This document shows, piece by piece, positions 29,405-38,297 of a stretch of 64,000 nucleotides of DNA; within the stretch, counting starts at the first letter, position 1, and every line of letters begins with the position of its first letter. The DNA is from Verrucomicrobiota bacterium. GTDB taxonomy: Bacteria > Verrucomicrobiota > Verrucomicrobiia > Limisphaerales > J093. The stretch is from the NCBI GenBank assembly GCA_016716505.1, contig JADJWF010000011.1, positions 372,001 through 436,000 on the forward strand. The letters run 5' to 3'. Both the position numbers and the translations under genes were made by a program. The notes beneath the pieces were generated by a model. That model had not been told where the DNA came from. It was given only the letters and a program-made list of their open reading frames with translations, and did no database searches.

Positions 29405-30565
29405 TCATGGAGCGGCCGCGATCCCGGGCAGGCGCTTGTACGGATTCGGGTTTGCGTACACGCCGCGGCTCAGGCCGTCCGAGGTTGCGAACCACGCCTC
29501 CTCGTCGTCCACGTAGATGCCGAGGACGAAACGATTCGCGAGGGCCGTGTTCATCACGGTCTTCTCCGGTTGGGCGCCGGGCCGGTGAATCGTGCGGATT
29601 CCCTCACCGTCGGTTCCGACCTCGTAGTTGACCCACACCTCCCCGTCGGTCACGGAGACGCCCTTGTCCATGCCGATCCACGCCACCCGGCGATGCGGCC
29701 AGACGATTTGGGTGAAGTTGGAAAGCAGCGGAGATTGGTCCTGCACCCAGGTCTTGAACTTTTTGCCGTCGTACCGGGTGAAGCCGAAGTAAGTGTTTTG
29801 CCACAGGATGCCGTCCTCCCAACTGAGCCAGGAGGTAATGTCGTTGATCAATCCATCGTCCGGCACCAGGTCGTAGTGGAAGTCGCGGTCCGGATCACGG
29901 TACTCCTTCCAGGTGTTTTTCTTGAAGTCGTACTCCAGCACGCCCGCGCCCCAGATGCCCCAGTAGATCAGGTCTTTGGCTCCTTTCACGGCGTAGCACC
30001 ACGGCTCGTGCATGAGGGAGTTGGTGTGGTCGAAGATGCGCCACTGGCCGGTTTTCAAGTTCAGGATGCCAGCGCCGGCCGCCGTGGCCACGACCACCAT
30101 GTCGTCCAGAACGTCGCAGCCGTACACCACATTGTTCGGCAGGCCGCTGTTGGTTTGGGTGTACTGGGTGAACTTGCCGCCGCTGAATTTGTTGAGACCG
30201 CGCATGGTGGCGACCCAGAGGTCGCCGGTGGTGGGGTCCTCCGTGATGCAGAGAACCATCTTGTGGCTCAAGCCGTCTTCCGGACCGTAGCGCTTGAATT
30301 TCCCGTCCGCCTCGCGCACGCACAAGCCGTCCCAGGTGCCAATCCACAAATGGCCGTCGCGGGTCTTGTACACCGCGTGAACCTTGTGTGTGGGGATGCC
30401 GTCTTTCGCGCCGAAGTTCTCGAAGCGCTCGATGAGCGGCATGGGCAGATCACCATCCTTGACCACGGGCTCCGCTTGCAGCGCAGCCGGCGCGGCCAAT
30501 GCGACCGTCAGGAATATCCCGGCCAGCCATTCCGGCCGGCGGTTACGGTTTTTGGGGGTGTTCAT
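29405..30565 (-). CDS. Secreted two-component-regulator-type beta-propeller protein
   Basis: The 386-residue protein has a signal peptide (PEWLAGIFLTVALAAPAALQ) and then about six blades with the regulator-propeller signature. Examples are VHAVYKTRDGHLWIGTWDGL, ITEDPTTGDLWVATMRGLNK, and VWPHRRVAWIGMDKGVSV. The blades end near residue 370. Unlike the Reg_prop domain of hybrid sensor kinases, there is no transmembrane helix or kinase after it. It is a free propeller, perhaps a protein-binding scaffold. Gaps are 22 bases upstream and 23 bases downstream, consistent with co-transcription. Confidence 0.85.
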   Translation of the reverse strand: MNTPKNRNRRPEWLAGIFLTVALAAPAALQAEPVVKDGDLPMPLIERFENFGAKDGIPTHKVHAVYKTRDGHLWIGTWDGLCVREADGKFKRYGPEDGLSHKMVLCITEDPTTGDLWVATMRGLNKFSGGKFTQYTQTNSGLPNNVVYGCDVLDDMVVVATAAGAGILNLKTGQWRIFDHTNSLMHEPWCYAVKGAKDLIYWGIWGAGVLEYDFKKNTWKEYRDPDRDFHYDLVPDDGLINDITSWLSWEDGILWQNTYFGFTRYDGKKFKTWVQDQSPLLSNFTQIVWPHRRVAWIGMDKGVSVTDGEVWVNYEVGTDGEGIRTIHRPGAQPEKTVMNTALANRFVLGIYVDDEEAWFATSDGLSRGVYANPNPYKRLPGIAAAP

Positions 30566-30587
30566 AGGAGGATTGTGGGCGTTGGGG

Positions 30588-32555
30588 TTAGAGAGTTTTC
30601 AGGTACTCGATCAAATCGTTCAGTTGGTGTTTGGACCAGTAGCTCGACACGCCGTGCAGATCGTTCGTCTGGTAAGTGGTCCAGAGCTCTTCCAGTGTCT
30701 TCGCCCGACCGTCGTGCAGGTAGGGCGCCGAGTAGCCGATGCCCAGCAAGTGCGGCGTGTCGAAGAGCTCGGTGGCATCGCGCGGACCCCTGGTGCCGAC
30801 CGCCGTGGGAATGCGGGCCGTGAACAAGGGCGGACGATGACACGTCTGGCACTGGCGCTCGCGGGGAATGGGCGTTCCGTCGGGCCGGGTGGTCGCGAAG
30901 AAGAGTTGGCGCCCGCGCTCCTGGGTGGGGGTCAAGGCCAGGTCCCGTCGCCGCTCCCAGCCGGTCGGGGGCAGCGACTGAAGGTAGGTCGCGAGGTCCT
31001 TGAGGTCATCGGGCGGAATCGGATCAGTCCGCATGAGCACGCGCGCAAACCGCGGTCCGCATTGGACCTCCACGCTGGGATTGCTGCCAATCCACTTGAA
31101 GGGCGCCGTACTGGCCAGGCCGTGCAGCGACCGGTTATCCAACAGATTGTCGCCGATGCCGTCGCCGTCGAAATCATACGCCAGGCCGTCCACGTGGCCG
31201 TCGGGATGACAGGAGCGGCACGAGAACTGGCTTTGAAAGGTATGCGCCGCCTTGGTGAAAACACTTTCGCCGCGACGAATGGGGTCCCAAGCCCCGCCAT
31301 CCCCGAGAACGACGTGCCCCACCGGTTCCCGCGTCGCGGTGTCCACCACCAGCACCCGGTCCGCCAAACGCTCGCCGACGAACAGCCGCCGGCCATCCGG
31401 GCTGAGGGTGACCGCGCGCGGGTTACGGCCGGTGCGCAGGCGGGCCACCACGTACTCGGCCGAAAGAGAGAGATCATCCACCGCCTCCCGCCGGGTCAGT
31501 TCGCACGCTTTTGACAGCCAGTCGGACAACCGTTCCAGGTCCACCACGCTGACCGCATCACTGCCTCCCGACACCACGTACGCATAGCGTCCGGCCGGGT
31601 CCACAGCGATGCCGGACGGGTCGGCAAAGTAGTCGTTCGCTTCATCGAGCGGCACCTGCACGGTTTGCCCGTCGGCCAGGGTGATGCCGAGACCGCTCGA
31701 CATGACCCAGCCATTTGCCACCTGGGTGATCGGGATAAGGTTGCGCACCTTCACCAGCGGCGTCAGCGCCCACCCGCGCGATGCCACCGTCGCCAGTCCT
31801 TCCGCCAGGTGCGCGGACTCCAGCGGCACCCGCTTCAACACGCGCCCGGTGGCGGCCCGAATGAGCGTCAATTCCGACGCGGCGGGCGTCACGAAGTCCT
31901 TCGTTTCCGCGATGCGCCCGACAACGAAGGCAACGGAGCCGTCCGCCGACATCGCGGTGGCGAACGGCTCGCGCCCGGTGTGGGGACGGGCAATTTCCGC
32001 GAGCGGCGAGAGCGACAACAGCGATGCGTCGTCGGAAAGGGAGTTCGCCACGATCAGTCGCTCGCCCGCCTCAGTCCGCGTGTAGGCGAGGCATACCGGG
32101 CCCTTGCCGACGGGTATCCTCGCGACCTCGGTCAATCGCCCGGGTTCGAGTTCCACCACGGCGTCTGCGTGGCGCAGCGTCACGAACAACCGCCCATCCT
32201 GCGGATGCGCCAGCAATCCATACGGGCCGCCGGCCAGCTTGATCCGGCGGTTCACTTGCAGCGTTGCCGTGTCGGCCTCGGCCACTTCATTGACATCGTC
32301 CAGCGCGATGTACAGCCGGCGACCGTCGGGCGAGACCGCCAGCCCCGCCGGCGCGGGATGCCGCGGCCGTTCCTTGGCCCAAGGCAGTTTTTCTACGCGG
32401 ACCAGGTGGCAATGATTGCAGTTGACGAAGCCGAGGTGGTCCATGCCGGTCCAGCGCTGCACGTGCGCCACCGACCAGTAGTAGCCGCCCACACCCAGCC
32501 CCCCGGCGGCCACCACCGAAGCCAGTGAAGTGATGATGAATCCTCGCGACTTCAT
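30588..32555 (-). CDS. YVTN beta-propeller fused to cytochrome c peroxidase-like domain
   Basis: A 655-residue exported protein. The N-terminal signal anchor (MKSRGFIITSLASVVAAGGL) is followed by a first haem-type motif CNHCH near residue 48. A YVTN-type propeller covers about 65-430 (AVSPDGRRLYIALDD, ADPSGIAVDPAGRYAYVVSG, VTLSPDGRRLFVGERL). A C-terminal dihaem-like region has CRSCH near 455 and CQTCH near 575. The phrase DTPHLLGIGYSAPYLHDGRA is typical of MauG/CcpA cytochrome c peroxidases. Three CxxCH sites imply three c-type haems and an electron-transfer or peroxidase role in the periplasm. The HzsA-like gene ends one base upstream. Confidence 0.88.
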   Translation of the reverse strand: MKSRGFIITSLASVVAAGGLGVGGYYWSVAHVQRWTGMDHLGFVNCNHCHLVRVEKLPWAKERPRHPAPAGLAVSPDGRRLYIALDDVNEVAEADTATLQVNRRIKLAGGPYGLLAHPQDGRLFVTLRHADAVVELEPGRLTEVARIPVGKGPVCLAYTRTEAGERLIVANSLSDDASLLSLSPLAEIARPHTGREPFATAMSADGSVAFVVGRIAETKDFVTPAASELTLIRAATGRVLKRVPLESAHLAEGLATVASRGWALTPLVKVRNLIPITQVANGWVMSSGLGITLADGQTVQVPLDEANDYFADPSGIAVDPAGRYAYVVSGGSDAVSVVDLERLSDWLSKACELTRREAVDDLSLSAEYVVARLRTGRNPRAVTLSPDGRRLFVGERLADRVLVVDTATREPVGHVVLGDGGAWDPIRRGESVFTKAAHTFQSQFSCRSCHPDGHVDGLAYDFDGDGIGDNLLDNRSLHGLASTAPFKWIGSNPSVEVQCGPRFARVLMRTDPIPPDDLKDLATYLQSLPPTGWERRRDLALTPTQERGRQLFFATTRPDGTPIPRERQCQTCHRPPLFTARIPTAVGTRGPRDATELFDTPHLLGIGYSAPYLHDGRAKTLEELWTTYQTNDLHGVSSYWSKHQLNDLIEYLKTL

Positions 32556-32556
32556 G

Positions 32557-34014
32557 TCAGGGAACGGTTGAAGCCAGGTCCGGGTTGGCCAGCCGGAGCC
32601 GCGCGACCGGTTCGTACACCGCCTTGGGGCGGACGTTGCGCGGGGAACGGTTGGGCGGCTCGTGGCAACCCACGCAACTGCGGTTCTCGCCCGCCCGCAC
32701 CCAAATGGTGGGTGGCAGGCGGTAAATCAGTTCTCCGTCCGCATCCAAGCTCTCAAAGCCCAGCGGCCGGTCCGCCGGCAATTCCGCCATGAACGAGCCG
32801 TCCGGATGCACCGGCAACTCGCCGAGCACCCGCTGCGCCCCTTGATCGTCCAGCGCCGTGACGCGGACCCGGGTCGCAGTCCGCGCGGGAGAACCATCCG
32901 CCTGGCGATGGCGCGAAAAGTTCACGTTCAGACACAGCAGGGTTCCGTAATCCTTCTTTGCCGACATGGTTGACAGATGGCCCAGGGGGCGAGGGCGGGT
33001 GCCCGGTCTCATGGCTTCGAGGTCATGCCATGCCGGGTCGTCAAACAGCGGTTCGCCCGGCGCCGTGGCGCTGGCGGCCAACTCGAATACGGCAAAGGAG
33101 CGGTTCGTGGTTCCGAGACTCGGCAGCAACGTGGCCAGCACGCGACCCGCTCCACCGGGCTCAACGCTGCGGCAGCTTTCCGCCGAAAAGGGGAACAACG
33201 CCCGGCGACCGGCAAAAGGTCGCGCCGTTTGCACCCCTTCCGCGACGAATCCGGTGGGTGTGGCTGCGAGGAAGCCGACGCGCCCGTCCTGCAGTTCCCG
33301 GGGCCGATGCACCCAGAGCGCTCCGTCACGATCCAGCGCGTACGCGGCGACCTCCGTTCCGTCGTTGTTGATCGTGAACAAGCCCAGCGAAATCTCACCG
33401 TCGGCGCCGCGCGGTTTGGCCGAGACGAAAAGAATCCGCCCGTCATTGAGGACGGTGGGCTCCACGGCGGCGGCGGGCCCCCACGTGAGCCGCAGGAGCG
33501 AGCGGTCGGGGTTGAGACGGTAAAGGGCCGCCGGATTCGTCGTGGTCCACGTGGCCCCCGCCGGCGGCACCGGGGAACTGAAGACCACCGCGCCGTTGCC
33601 CAAGACCGCCGGGTCCATGGCCCCGCCCGAGATCGCGGTCAGCCGTCTCGGTCGCCCACCCGGCAACCGGGCTTCGTAAATCTGCCAGTCGTCCCGGGCG
33701 GACGCCTTGCCAGCGAACAGCACCCGGGTGCCATCGGCGGAGATCACCGGACTCCCCGCGGCAAGCAAGCCCTTGGAAAGCACGCGCAAGCGTTCGGGGT
33801 CTTGAGGCGACGGAAGAAGAACGACCCGGCTGCCTGGAGGGTAGCGTTCGTCAAGCACCGTGTCGGCGCCGGGATTGGAAGGGCTGGTCACGGGGGTCTG
33901 AGTGAAGACCAGCGCTTCGGCGGGCAAGCGGGCTCGGCCACAGCCCGAAAGAATCGCGAAGGCCGCAGTCAGCGGCAACCAGCGTCCGATCAAGAGCAGC
34001 CGACGGGCTTCCAT
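32557..34014 (-). CDS. HzsA-like lipoprotein with TolB-type propeller and C-terminal haem motif
   Basis: A 485-residue lipoprotein. The lipobox is in FAILSGCGRA. A TolB/WD40-like beta-propeller fills the middle (SPVISADGTRVLFAGKA, EPTVLNDGRILFVSAK). The C-terminus ends with the phrase NRSCVGCHEPPNRSPRNV, the haem-binding CxxCH context seen in proteins related to the hydrazine synthase alpha subunit. This is a distant relative found widely in Verrucomicrobia and Planctomycetes; hydrazine chemistry should not be inferred. An alternative GTG lies at 34017. The ATG at 34014 overlaps the preceding stop codon (TGATG), so translation is likely coupled. Confidence 0.85.
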   Translation of the reverse strand: MEARRLLLIGRWLPLTAAFAILSGCGRARLPAEALVFTQTPVTSPSNPGADTVLDERYPPGSRVVLLPSPQDPERLRVLSKGLLAAGSPVISADGTRVLFAGKASARDDWQIYEARLPGGRPRRLTAISGGAMDPAVLGNGAVVFSSPVPPAGATWTTTNPAALYRLNPDRSLLRLTWGPAAAVEPTVLNDGRILFVSAKPRGADGEISLGLFTINNDGTEVAAYALDRDGALWVHRPRELQDGRVGFLAATPTGFVAEGVQTARPFAGRRALFPFSAESCRSVEPGGAGRVLATLLPSLGTTNRSFAVFELAASATAPGEPLFDDPAWHDLEAMRPGTRPRPLGHLSTMSAKKDYGTLLCLNVNFSRHRQADGSPARTATRVRVTALDDQGAQRVLGELPVHPDGSFMAELPADRPLGFESLDADGELIYRLPPTIWVRAGENRSCVGCHEPPNRSPRNVRPKAVYEPVARLRLANPDLASTVP

Positions 34015-35831
34015 CACGGTTCCTTGATCTTGACGATTTGGCCGGCCTTTACGTCGCGAAGGGTCTGCACGCCGCCCGCCGGCCAGCGGATCTCGATCGC
34101 GTCCACCCGGTCGGCGGCCCCCAAACCGAAATGCATCCGGGGGTCCGATTGCCCCAAGAAGGCCGACTGGGGCCTTGCCTGAGCGAAGAATTCACGCCCG
34201 CCCGCCGTGACCTTGATGTGGGCGCCGCTGCCTTCGCGGTTCGACTGGGTGCCCTCGAGGTGCAAGGTCAGCCATTGCCCGGGCGCGCGACGGTTTTCGA
34301 GCAGAAATGGCCGGTCGGCGATGCCGGTCATGAGCAGGTCCATCCGGCCGTCGTTGTTGAAGTCGAGGGTCACACTGCCCCGGCCGCGGAGCTTGGCATC
34401 GAAAAAGGAGCCGCCCTTTTCGCGCGCATTCGTGAAATTCCCGTTGCCGTCATTCTCGAGCAGCAGGCTTTCCCAGCCCACCATGTGGTGGGCGTCCCCG
34501 ATGGCGACGAACACGTCCTGATCGCCGTCGTTGTCGAAATCAATGAAGTTGCAGCCCCACCCGACAAACTGCGCGGTGAGTTCTCCCAGCCCGGACACCA
34601 TCATCCGGTCATCGAAGACCTGGCCATTCTTGCCGCAGTAGAGCGAACCGTAGCCGAGCCGGGAAACGAGGATGTCCGGCCAGCGGTCGCCGTTGCAGTC
34701 GCCCACCGCGGCCGTCATGGAGCCGGCAGCCTCCCCGAGCGCGTTGAACGCCACGCCCGCCTTCAAGGCCGCATCCGTGAAGTGTCCCTTGCCGTCGTTG
34801 AGCAGGTAGATGTTGGGCGTGGCGTCGTTGCACAAGTACAGATCGAGATCACCGTCGAGATCCAGGTCCGCCACCGCGACGCTCATGGCCCGGTGGCCCT
34901 TGATTTGAACGCCCGAGCGCTCGCTCACGTCCTCAAACGTTCCATCGCCCTTGTTGCGGTACAGCACGTTAAGCTCCCCCTTGTACGCCAGGGGCCCCGG
35001 GTAACCGTCGGGATTGAAGTACAGTTTGTAGTCGGGATCGAACGTGAGGTAATTCGCCACAAACAGGTCCAGCTTGCCGTCGCCGTCCGCATCGAAAAAC
35101 ACGGCGCCGATGCCGCACCCTTTGTCCCCCACGCGGGCCTTGGCCGTGACGTCTTCAAACGTGCCGTCCCCTTTGTTCCGGTAGAGAATGTTGGGCCCGA
35201 CATTGGCGAGGTAGAGGTCTGTGTAGCCATCGCCATCGTAATCCCCGGCTGCGACGCCAAGCCCATAACCGGCCCCCGCGACACCCGCTTTTGCCGTCAC
35301 GTCCTCGAACTTGCCGTTGCCGAGGTTTCGGTAGAGGCGGTTCGGCTCGCGCCGGGTCCCCGGCGGATGATGGGTGACCCCGTCGAGCGGGCCGGAGTTG
35401 GTGAAGTACAGGTCCATCCAGCCGTCGTTGTCGTAGTCCAGCACGGCGACCCCGGCCCCGTTCGACTGGATGATGTTGGCAATCCGCGAGTCGCAAAACT
35501 GGTGAACAAACGTCAGGCCGGCCTCCGCCGAGACATCCACGAAGAAATCGTCCGCTCCCGGCGCGATGGGCGGTGTGACCCCAAATTCACCGTGGTCCGC
35601 CGCCGGAGAATGGGCCGACGCGGCAGGACGCCCATCGGTCGCTGACGGCGCGCCGGATCGGGGACCACACCCTGCCAGCGCGACGACGGTGGCAACGCCG
35701 ACCGCCGCCCGCCAAGCGGGAACCCTCGCGGTCGGCGGGGTGGCGCGAGCCGGGTCCGACTTGACGGGATCTCGTCCGCGAAACCCACTGGCAGTGCATG
35801 AAACACCCCGCATGCCGCGCGCCACGTTCAT
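34014..35831 (-). CDS. CRTAC1-type FG-GAP/ASPIC-UnbV lipoprotein
   Basis: About 605 residues. The N-terminus carries a lipobox (ATVVALAGCGPRSG) after a long Arg-rich leader. Repeated FG-GAP/VCBS calcium-binding blades follow (YDNDGWMDLYFTNSG, YDGDGYTDLYLANVG, DADGDGKLDLFVAN, FDNDGDQDVFVAIGD). The C-terminal ASPIC/UnbV domain is recognised by HFGLGAADRVDAIEIRWPAG. It forms a seven-blade propeller in relatives. The first gene of the operon, it is divergent from the SIS gene across 251 bases. The true start is uncertain between 35831 and 35813, since both ATGs precede the lipobox by 48-60 residues. Confidence 0.85.
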   Translation of the reverse strand: MNVARGMRGVSCTASGFRGRDPVKSDPARATPPTARVPAWRAAVGVATVVALAGCGPRSGAPSATDGRPAASAHSPAADHGEFGVTPPIAPGADDFFVDVSAEAGLTFVHQFCDSRIANIIQSNGAGVAVLDYDNDGWMDLYFTNSGPLDGVTHHPPGTRREPNRLYRNLGNGKFEDVTAKAGVAGAGYGLGVAAGDYDGDGYTDLYLANVGPNILYRNKGDGTFEDVTAKARVGDKGCGIGAVFFDADGDGKLDLFVANYLTFDPDYKLYFNPDGYPGPLAYKGELNVLYRNKGDGTFEDVSERSGVQIKGHRAMSVAVADLDLDGDLDLYLCNDATPNIYLLNDGKGHFTDAALKAGVAFNALGEAAGSMTAAVGDCNGDRWPDILVSRLGYGSLYCGKNGQVFDDRMMVSGLGELTAQFVGWGCNFIDFDNDGDQDVFVAIGDAHHMVGWESLLLENDGNGNFTNAREKGGSFFDAKLRGRGSVTLDFNNDGRMDLLMTGIADRPFLLENRRAPGQWLTLHLEGTQSNREGSGAHIKVTAGGREFFAQARPQSAFLGQSDPRMHFGLGAADRVDAIEIRWPAGGVQTLRDVKAGQIVKIKEP

Positions 35832-36082
35832 TAACGTTCGTTTATCGCAATCCGACTCCCCGCCACTCGAAGTCCAAGTGGTGAAATGCGGGCAAACAGG
35901 GGTGAAACGGACAATTTGGGTCAAACCGGCCGACGGAGCCGCCAATTCCCCGGGGCATTGGCGCAGACCATTCGCTGAGCTCAGATCGCGGGTCGGCCTG
36001 CCGGGTGCGGCGGTTCGCGTCGTTCCAGCGGGAGGCTGGAGGCTTCCCGCCCGGCCTTGGCGTCTGGTACGCTGGCCGCCGC

Positions 36083-36862
36083 ATGAGTCCATGCCTCGAG
36101 TATCTCGATCGCTGCCGCGAATTGCTGGCCACGGTGGCGGCGCAGCAAGATGCCATCGCCCGAGCGGCCGACTGGTTTGCCGAGACCATTCTGGCGGGCC
36201 GGATGGTTCACCTCTTCGGGTCCGGCCACAGCCGCATCCTCGTGGAGGAGATGTGGCCGCGCTATGGCTCCTTCCCGGGCTTCAACCCGATCGTGGAGCT
36301 GTCACTGAGTTTTCACAACCTCGTGGTGGGTCCCAACGGGCAGCGGCAGGCGATGTTTCTCGAAAACGTGTCCGGCTTCGCGGAGCGCATTCTCAGGAAC
36401 TTTGACCTCCGGCCGGCGGACTGCGCGCTGGTCATCTCGTCGAGCGGGTGCAATGTCGTTCCGGTCGAGATGGCGGAAGGCTTTCAACGGCGGGGGCTGA
36501 AGGTCGTGGCCATCCTCTCCCGTCGGCATTCCGAAGCGAGCCGCAGCCAGCGCGCCGACGGCCGCAAACTCGGTGACTTCGCCGACCTCGTTCTGGACAC
36601 TGGCGCTCCCGTTGGCGACGCGATGGTGAAGGTGCCTGGCCTGGACACCCCGGTCGCCCCCGGATCAACGGTCGGGGGCTGCATGTTGATCAACAGTCTC
36701 AAGGCCGAGCTCGCGGCCCGCCTGACCCGGGCCGGACACCCTCCCCGGGTGCTGACCGCCGCCGCCCTCGTTGGCAGTCGGCGGGCCGCCGAACTGTTCG
36801 AGGACGCGTACGATGAGCACGCGCGCCGTCTGGCCGGGCTGTATCAAAACCTCGGCACCTGA
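36083..36862 (+). CDS. SIS-domain sugar isomerase-like protein (UPF0309-type)
   Basis: A 259-residue phosphosugar-binding protein. The SIS fold is seen from about residue 25: MVHLFGSGHSRILVEEM, then CALVISSSGCNVVPVEMAEG with the Ser-rich phosphate loop, then LKVVAILSRRHS. Relatives include N-acetylmuramic acid 6-phosphate etherase-like and phosphoheptose isomerase-like proteins. The ATG at 36083 is preferred because the upstream extension to 36005 is Arg/Pro-rich and unlike the family. It is followed by purU after 9 bases. Confidence 0.85.
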   Translation: MSPCLEYLDRCRELLATVAAQQDAIARAADWFAETILAGRMVHLFGSGHSRILVEEMWPRYGSFPGFNPIVELSLSFHNLVVGPNGQRQAMFLENVSGFAERILRNFDLRPADCALVISSSGCNVVPVEMAEGFQRRGLKVVAILSRRHSEASRSQRADGRKLGDFADLVLDTGAPVGDAMVKVPGLDTPVAPGSTVGGCMLINSLKAELAARLTRAGHPPRVLTAAALVGSRRAAELFEDAYDEHARRLAGLYQNLGT

Positions 36863-36871
36863 ACTGGCTCG

Positions 36872-37705
36872 ATGACACAGGTCCTTTCCGTCGAGTGTGG
36901 CGACCGTCCGGGACTGGTCCATGGGATCACCGGCGTTCTCTTCCGGCATGGGGTCAACGTCGTGGGCAATCACGAATTCGTGGATCGCGCGGAAGGCCGG
37001 TTTTTTATGCGCACGGAGTTTGATGGAGACGTGCGCGCGGAAGAGATCGTGGGCGAGTTGCGCACGCTGTTGCCGAACGAGGCGGTCATCCGTCTGAGTC
37101 GGTTGGAGCCCAAGCGCGTGGTGGTGCTGGCCAGCACTGAGCACCACTGCCTCGGTGACATCCTCATCCGGCACGCGTACGGCGAACTGAACGCCCGATT
37201 GCTGGCCGTCGTCAGCAACCACCAGGTACTGGAGCCGCTGGTGAGCCGCTTCGGGCTGCCGTTCCATTTCGTCAGCCACGCCGGCTGTTCCCGCGAGGAA
37301 CACGAGGCGGCCGTGCGGCGGACGATTGCCGGCTATTCGCCCGAATACCTTGTGCTGGCGAAATACATGCGGATTCTCAGCCCGGAATTCGTCCGCGCCT
37401 TCCCACAACGGATTTTGAACATCCATCATTCCTTCCTTCCGGCCTTTGTGGGCGCGCGCCCGTACCATCAGGCGTTCGCCCGGGGGGTGAAGGTCATTGG
37501 GGCCACCGCGCACTTTGTCACCGAACAGTTGGATGAGGGCCCCATCATCGTGCAGCAGGTGATCCCGGTGGATCACACGCACACGGCCGAGGACTTGCGC
37601 CGGTCGGGGCGCGACATCGAACAATTGGTGCTCGCCCGGGCGCTGAAACTGGTCTTCGAAGACCGGGTGTTTCTCTGCGGCCGGCGCACGGTGATTTTCG
37701 ACTGA
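36872..37705 (+). CDS. purU: Formyltetrahydrofolate deformylase PurU
   Basis: It hydrolyses 10-formyl-THF to formate and THF, supplying formate for purine synthesis. The 277-residue protein has an N-terminal ACT domain (LSVECGDRPGLVHGITGVLF). A formyltransferase-like domain follows (AKYMRILSPEFVRAF, then ILNIHHSFLPAFVGARPY). The catalytic His and Asp are in NIHHSFLP and TEQLDEGPII. It lies 9 bases after the SIS gene. Confidence 0.95.
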   Translation: MTQVLSVECGDRPGLVHGITGVLFRHGVNVVGNHEFVDRAEGRFFMRTEFDGDVRAEEIVGELRTLLPNEAVIRLSRLEPKRVVVLASTEHHCLGDILIRHAYGELNARLLAVVSNHQVLEPLVSRFGLPFHFVSHAGCSREEHEAAVRRTIAGYSPEYLVLAKYMRILSPEFVRAFPQRILNIHHSFLPAFVGARPYHQAFARGVKVIGATAHFVTEQLDEGPIIVQQVIPVDHTHTAEDLRRSGRDIEQLVLARALKLVFEDRVFLCGRRTVIFD

Positions 37706-37860
37706 CAACCGCTGGTCGGTTCGCACGGTGGGTGCCGGTCCGGCCCGACGGCGGACGCTGGAGGGCCAACCCGGCCCGGGCTGCCCGTGCCGCTGGCGTC
37801 CGATCCGTTTTGCTGTTTACAGGTCGCCTCCGCCCACTACGCTTCCTGACCTGAACTGCC

Positions 37861-38199
37861 ATGAAGAAAATCGAAGCCATCATCAAACCGTTCAAGCTGG
37901 AGGATGTGAAAAACGCGCTGGCTGCCTTGGGCGTGGAAGGAATGACCGTCGTGGACGTCAAGGGTTTTGGCCAGCAGAAGGGCCACACCGAGATTTATCG
38001 TGGCAGCGAGTACACCGTGGACTTCGTGCCCAAAATCAAGATTGAAGTCGTGGTCCCGGACAACCTGGCCGACCAGGTGGTTCAGCAGATCTGCAAGGCC
38101 GCCAAGACCGGCAAGATCGGGGATGGTAAGGTCTTCGTCAGCCCCGTCCTCGATGCCGTGCGCATTCGCACGGGCGAGCGGGGGGAAGAGGCGGTCTGA
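37861..38199 (+). CDS. glnB: Nitrogen regulatory protein P-II
   Basis: A 112-residue PII signalling protein that senses 2-oxoglutarate and glutamine and controls nitrogen assimilation. It has MKKIEAIIKPFKLEDVKNAL, the T-loop with the uridylylation-site Tyr in YRGSEYTVDF, and the C-terminal GKIGDGKVFV signature. It lies about 100 bases before glnA, the usual glnBA arrangement. Confidence 0.97.
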   Translation: MKKIEAIIKPFKLEDVKNALAALGVEGMTVVDVKGFGQQKGHTEIYRGSEYTVDFVPKIKIEVVVPDNLADQVVQQICKAAKTGKIGDGKVFVSPVLDAVRIRTGERGEEAV

Positions 38200-38297
38200 A
38201 CCATCGCTGCGAGCCGGGGCCAAGTCAGAAATTCCCTCGCCAGCAAAGCCCTGCTACACGAACACCGAAACTGCATAAAACCGACAACAACCCGAAC

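Noticed and set aside
37706..37860. Sigma-54 promoter before glnB
   Set aside because: A TGGC and a TTGC occur but with 15 rather than the required 10 bases between the GG and GC.
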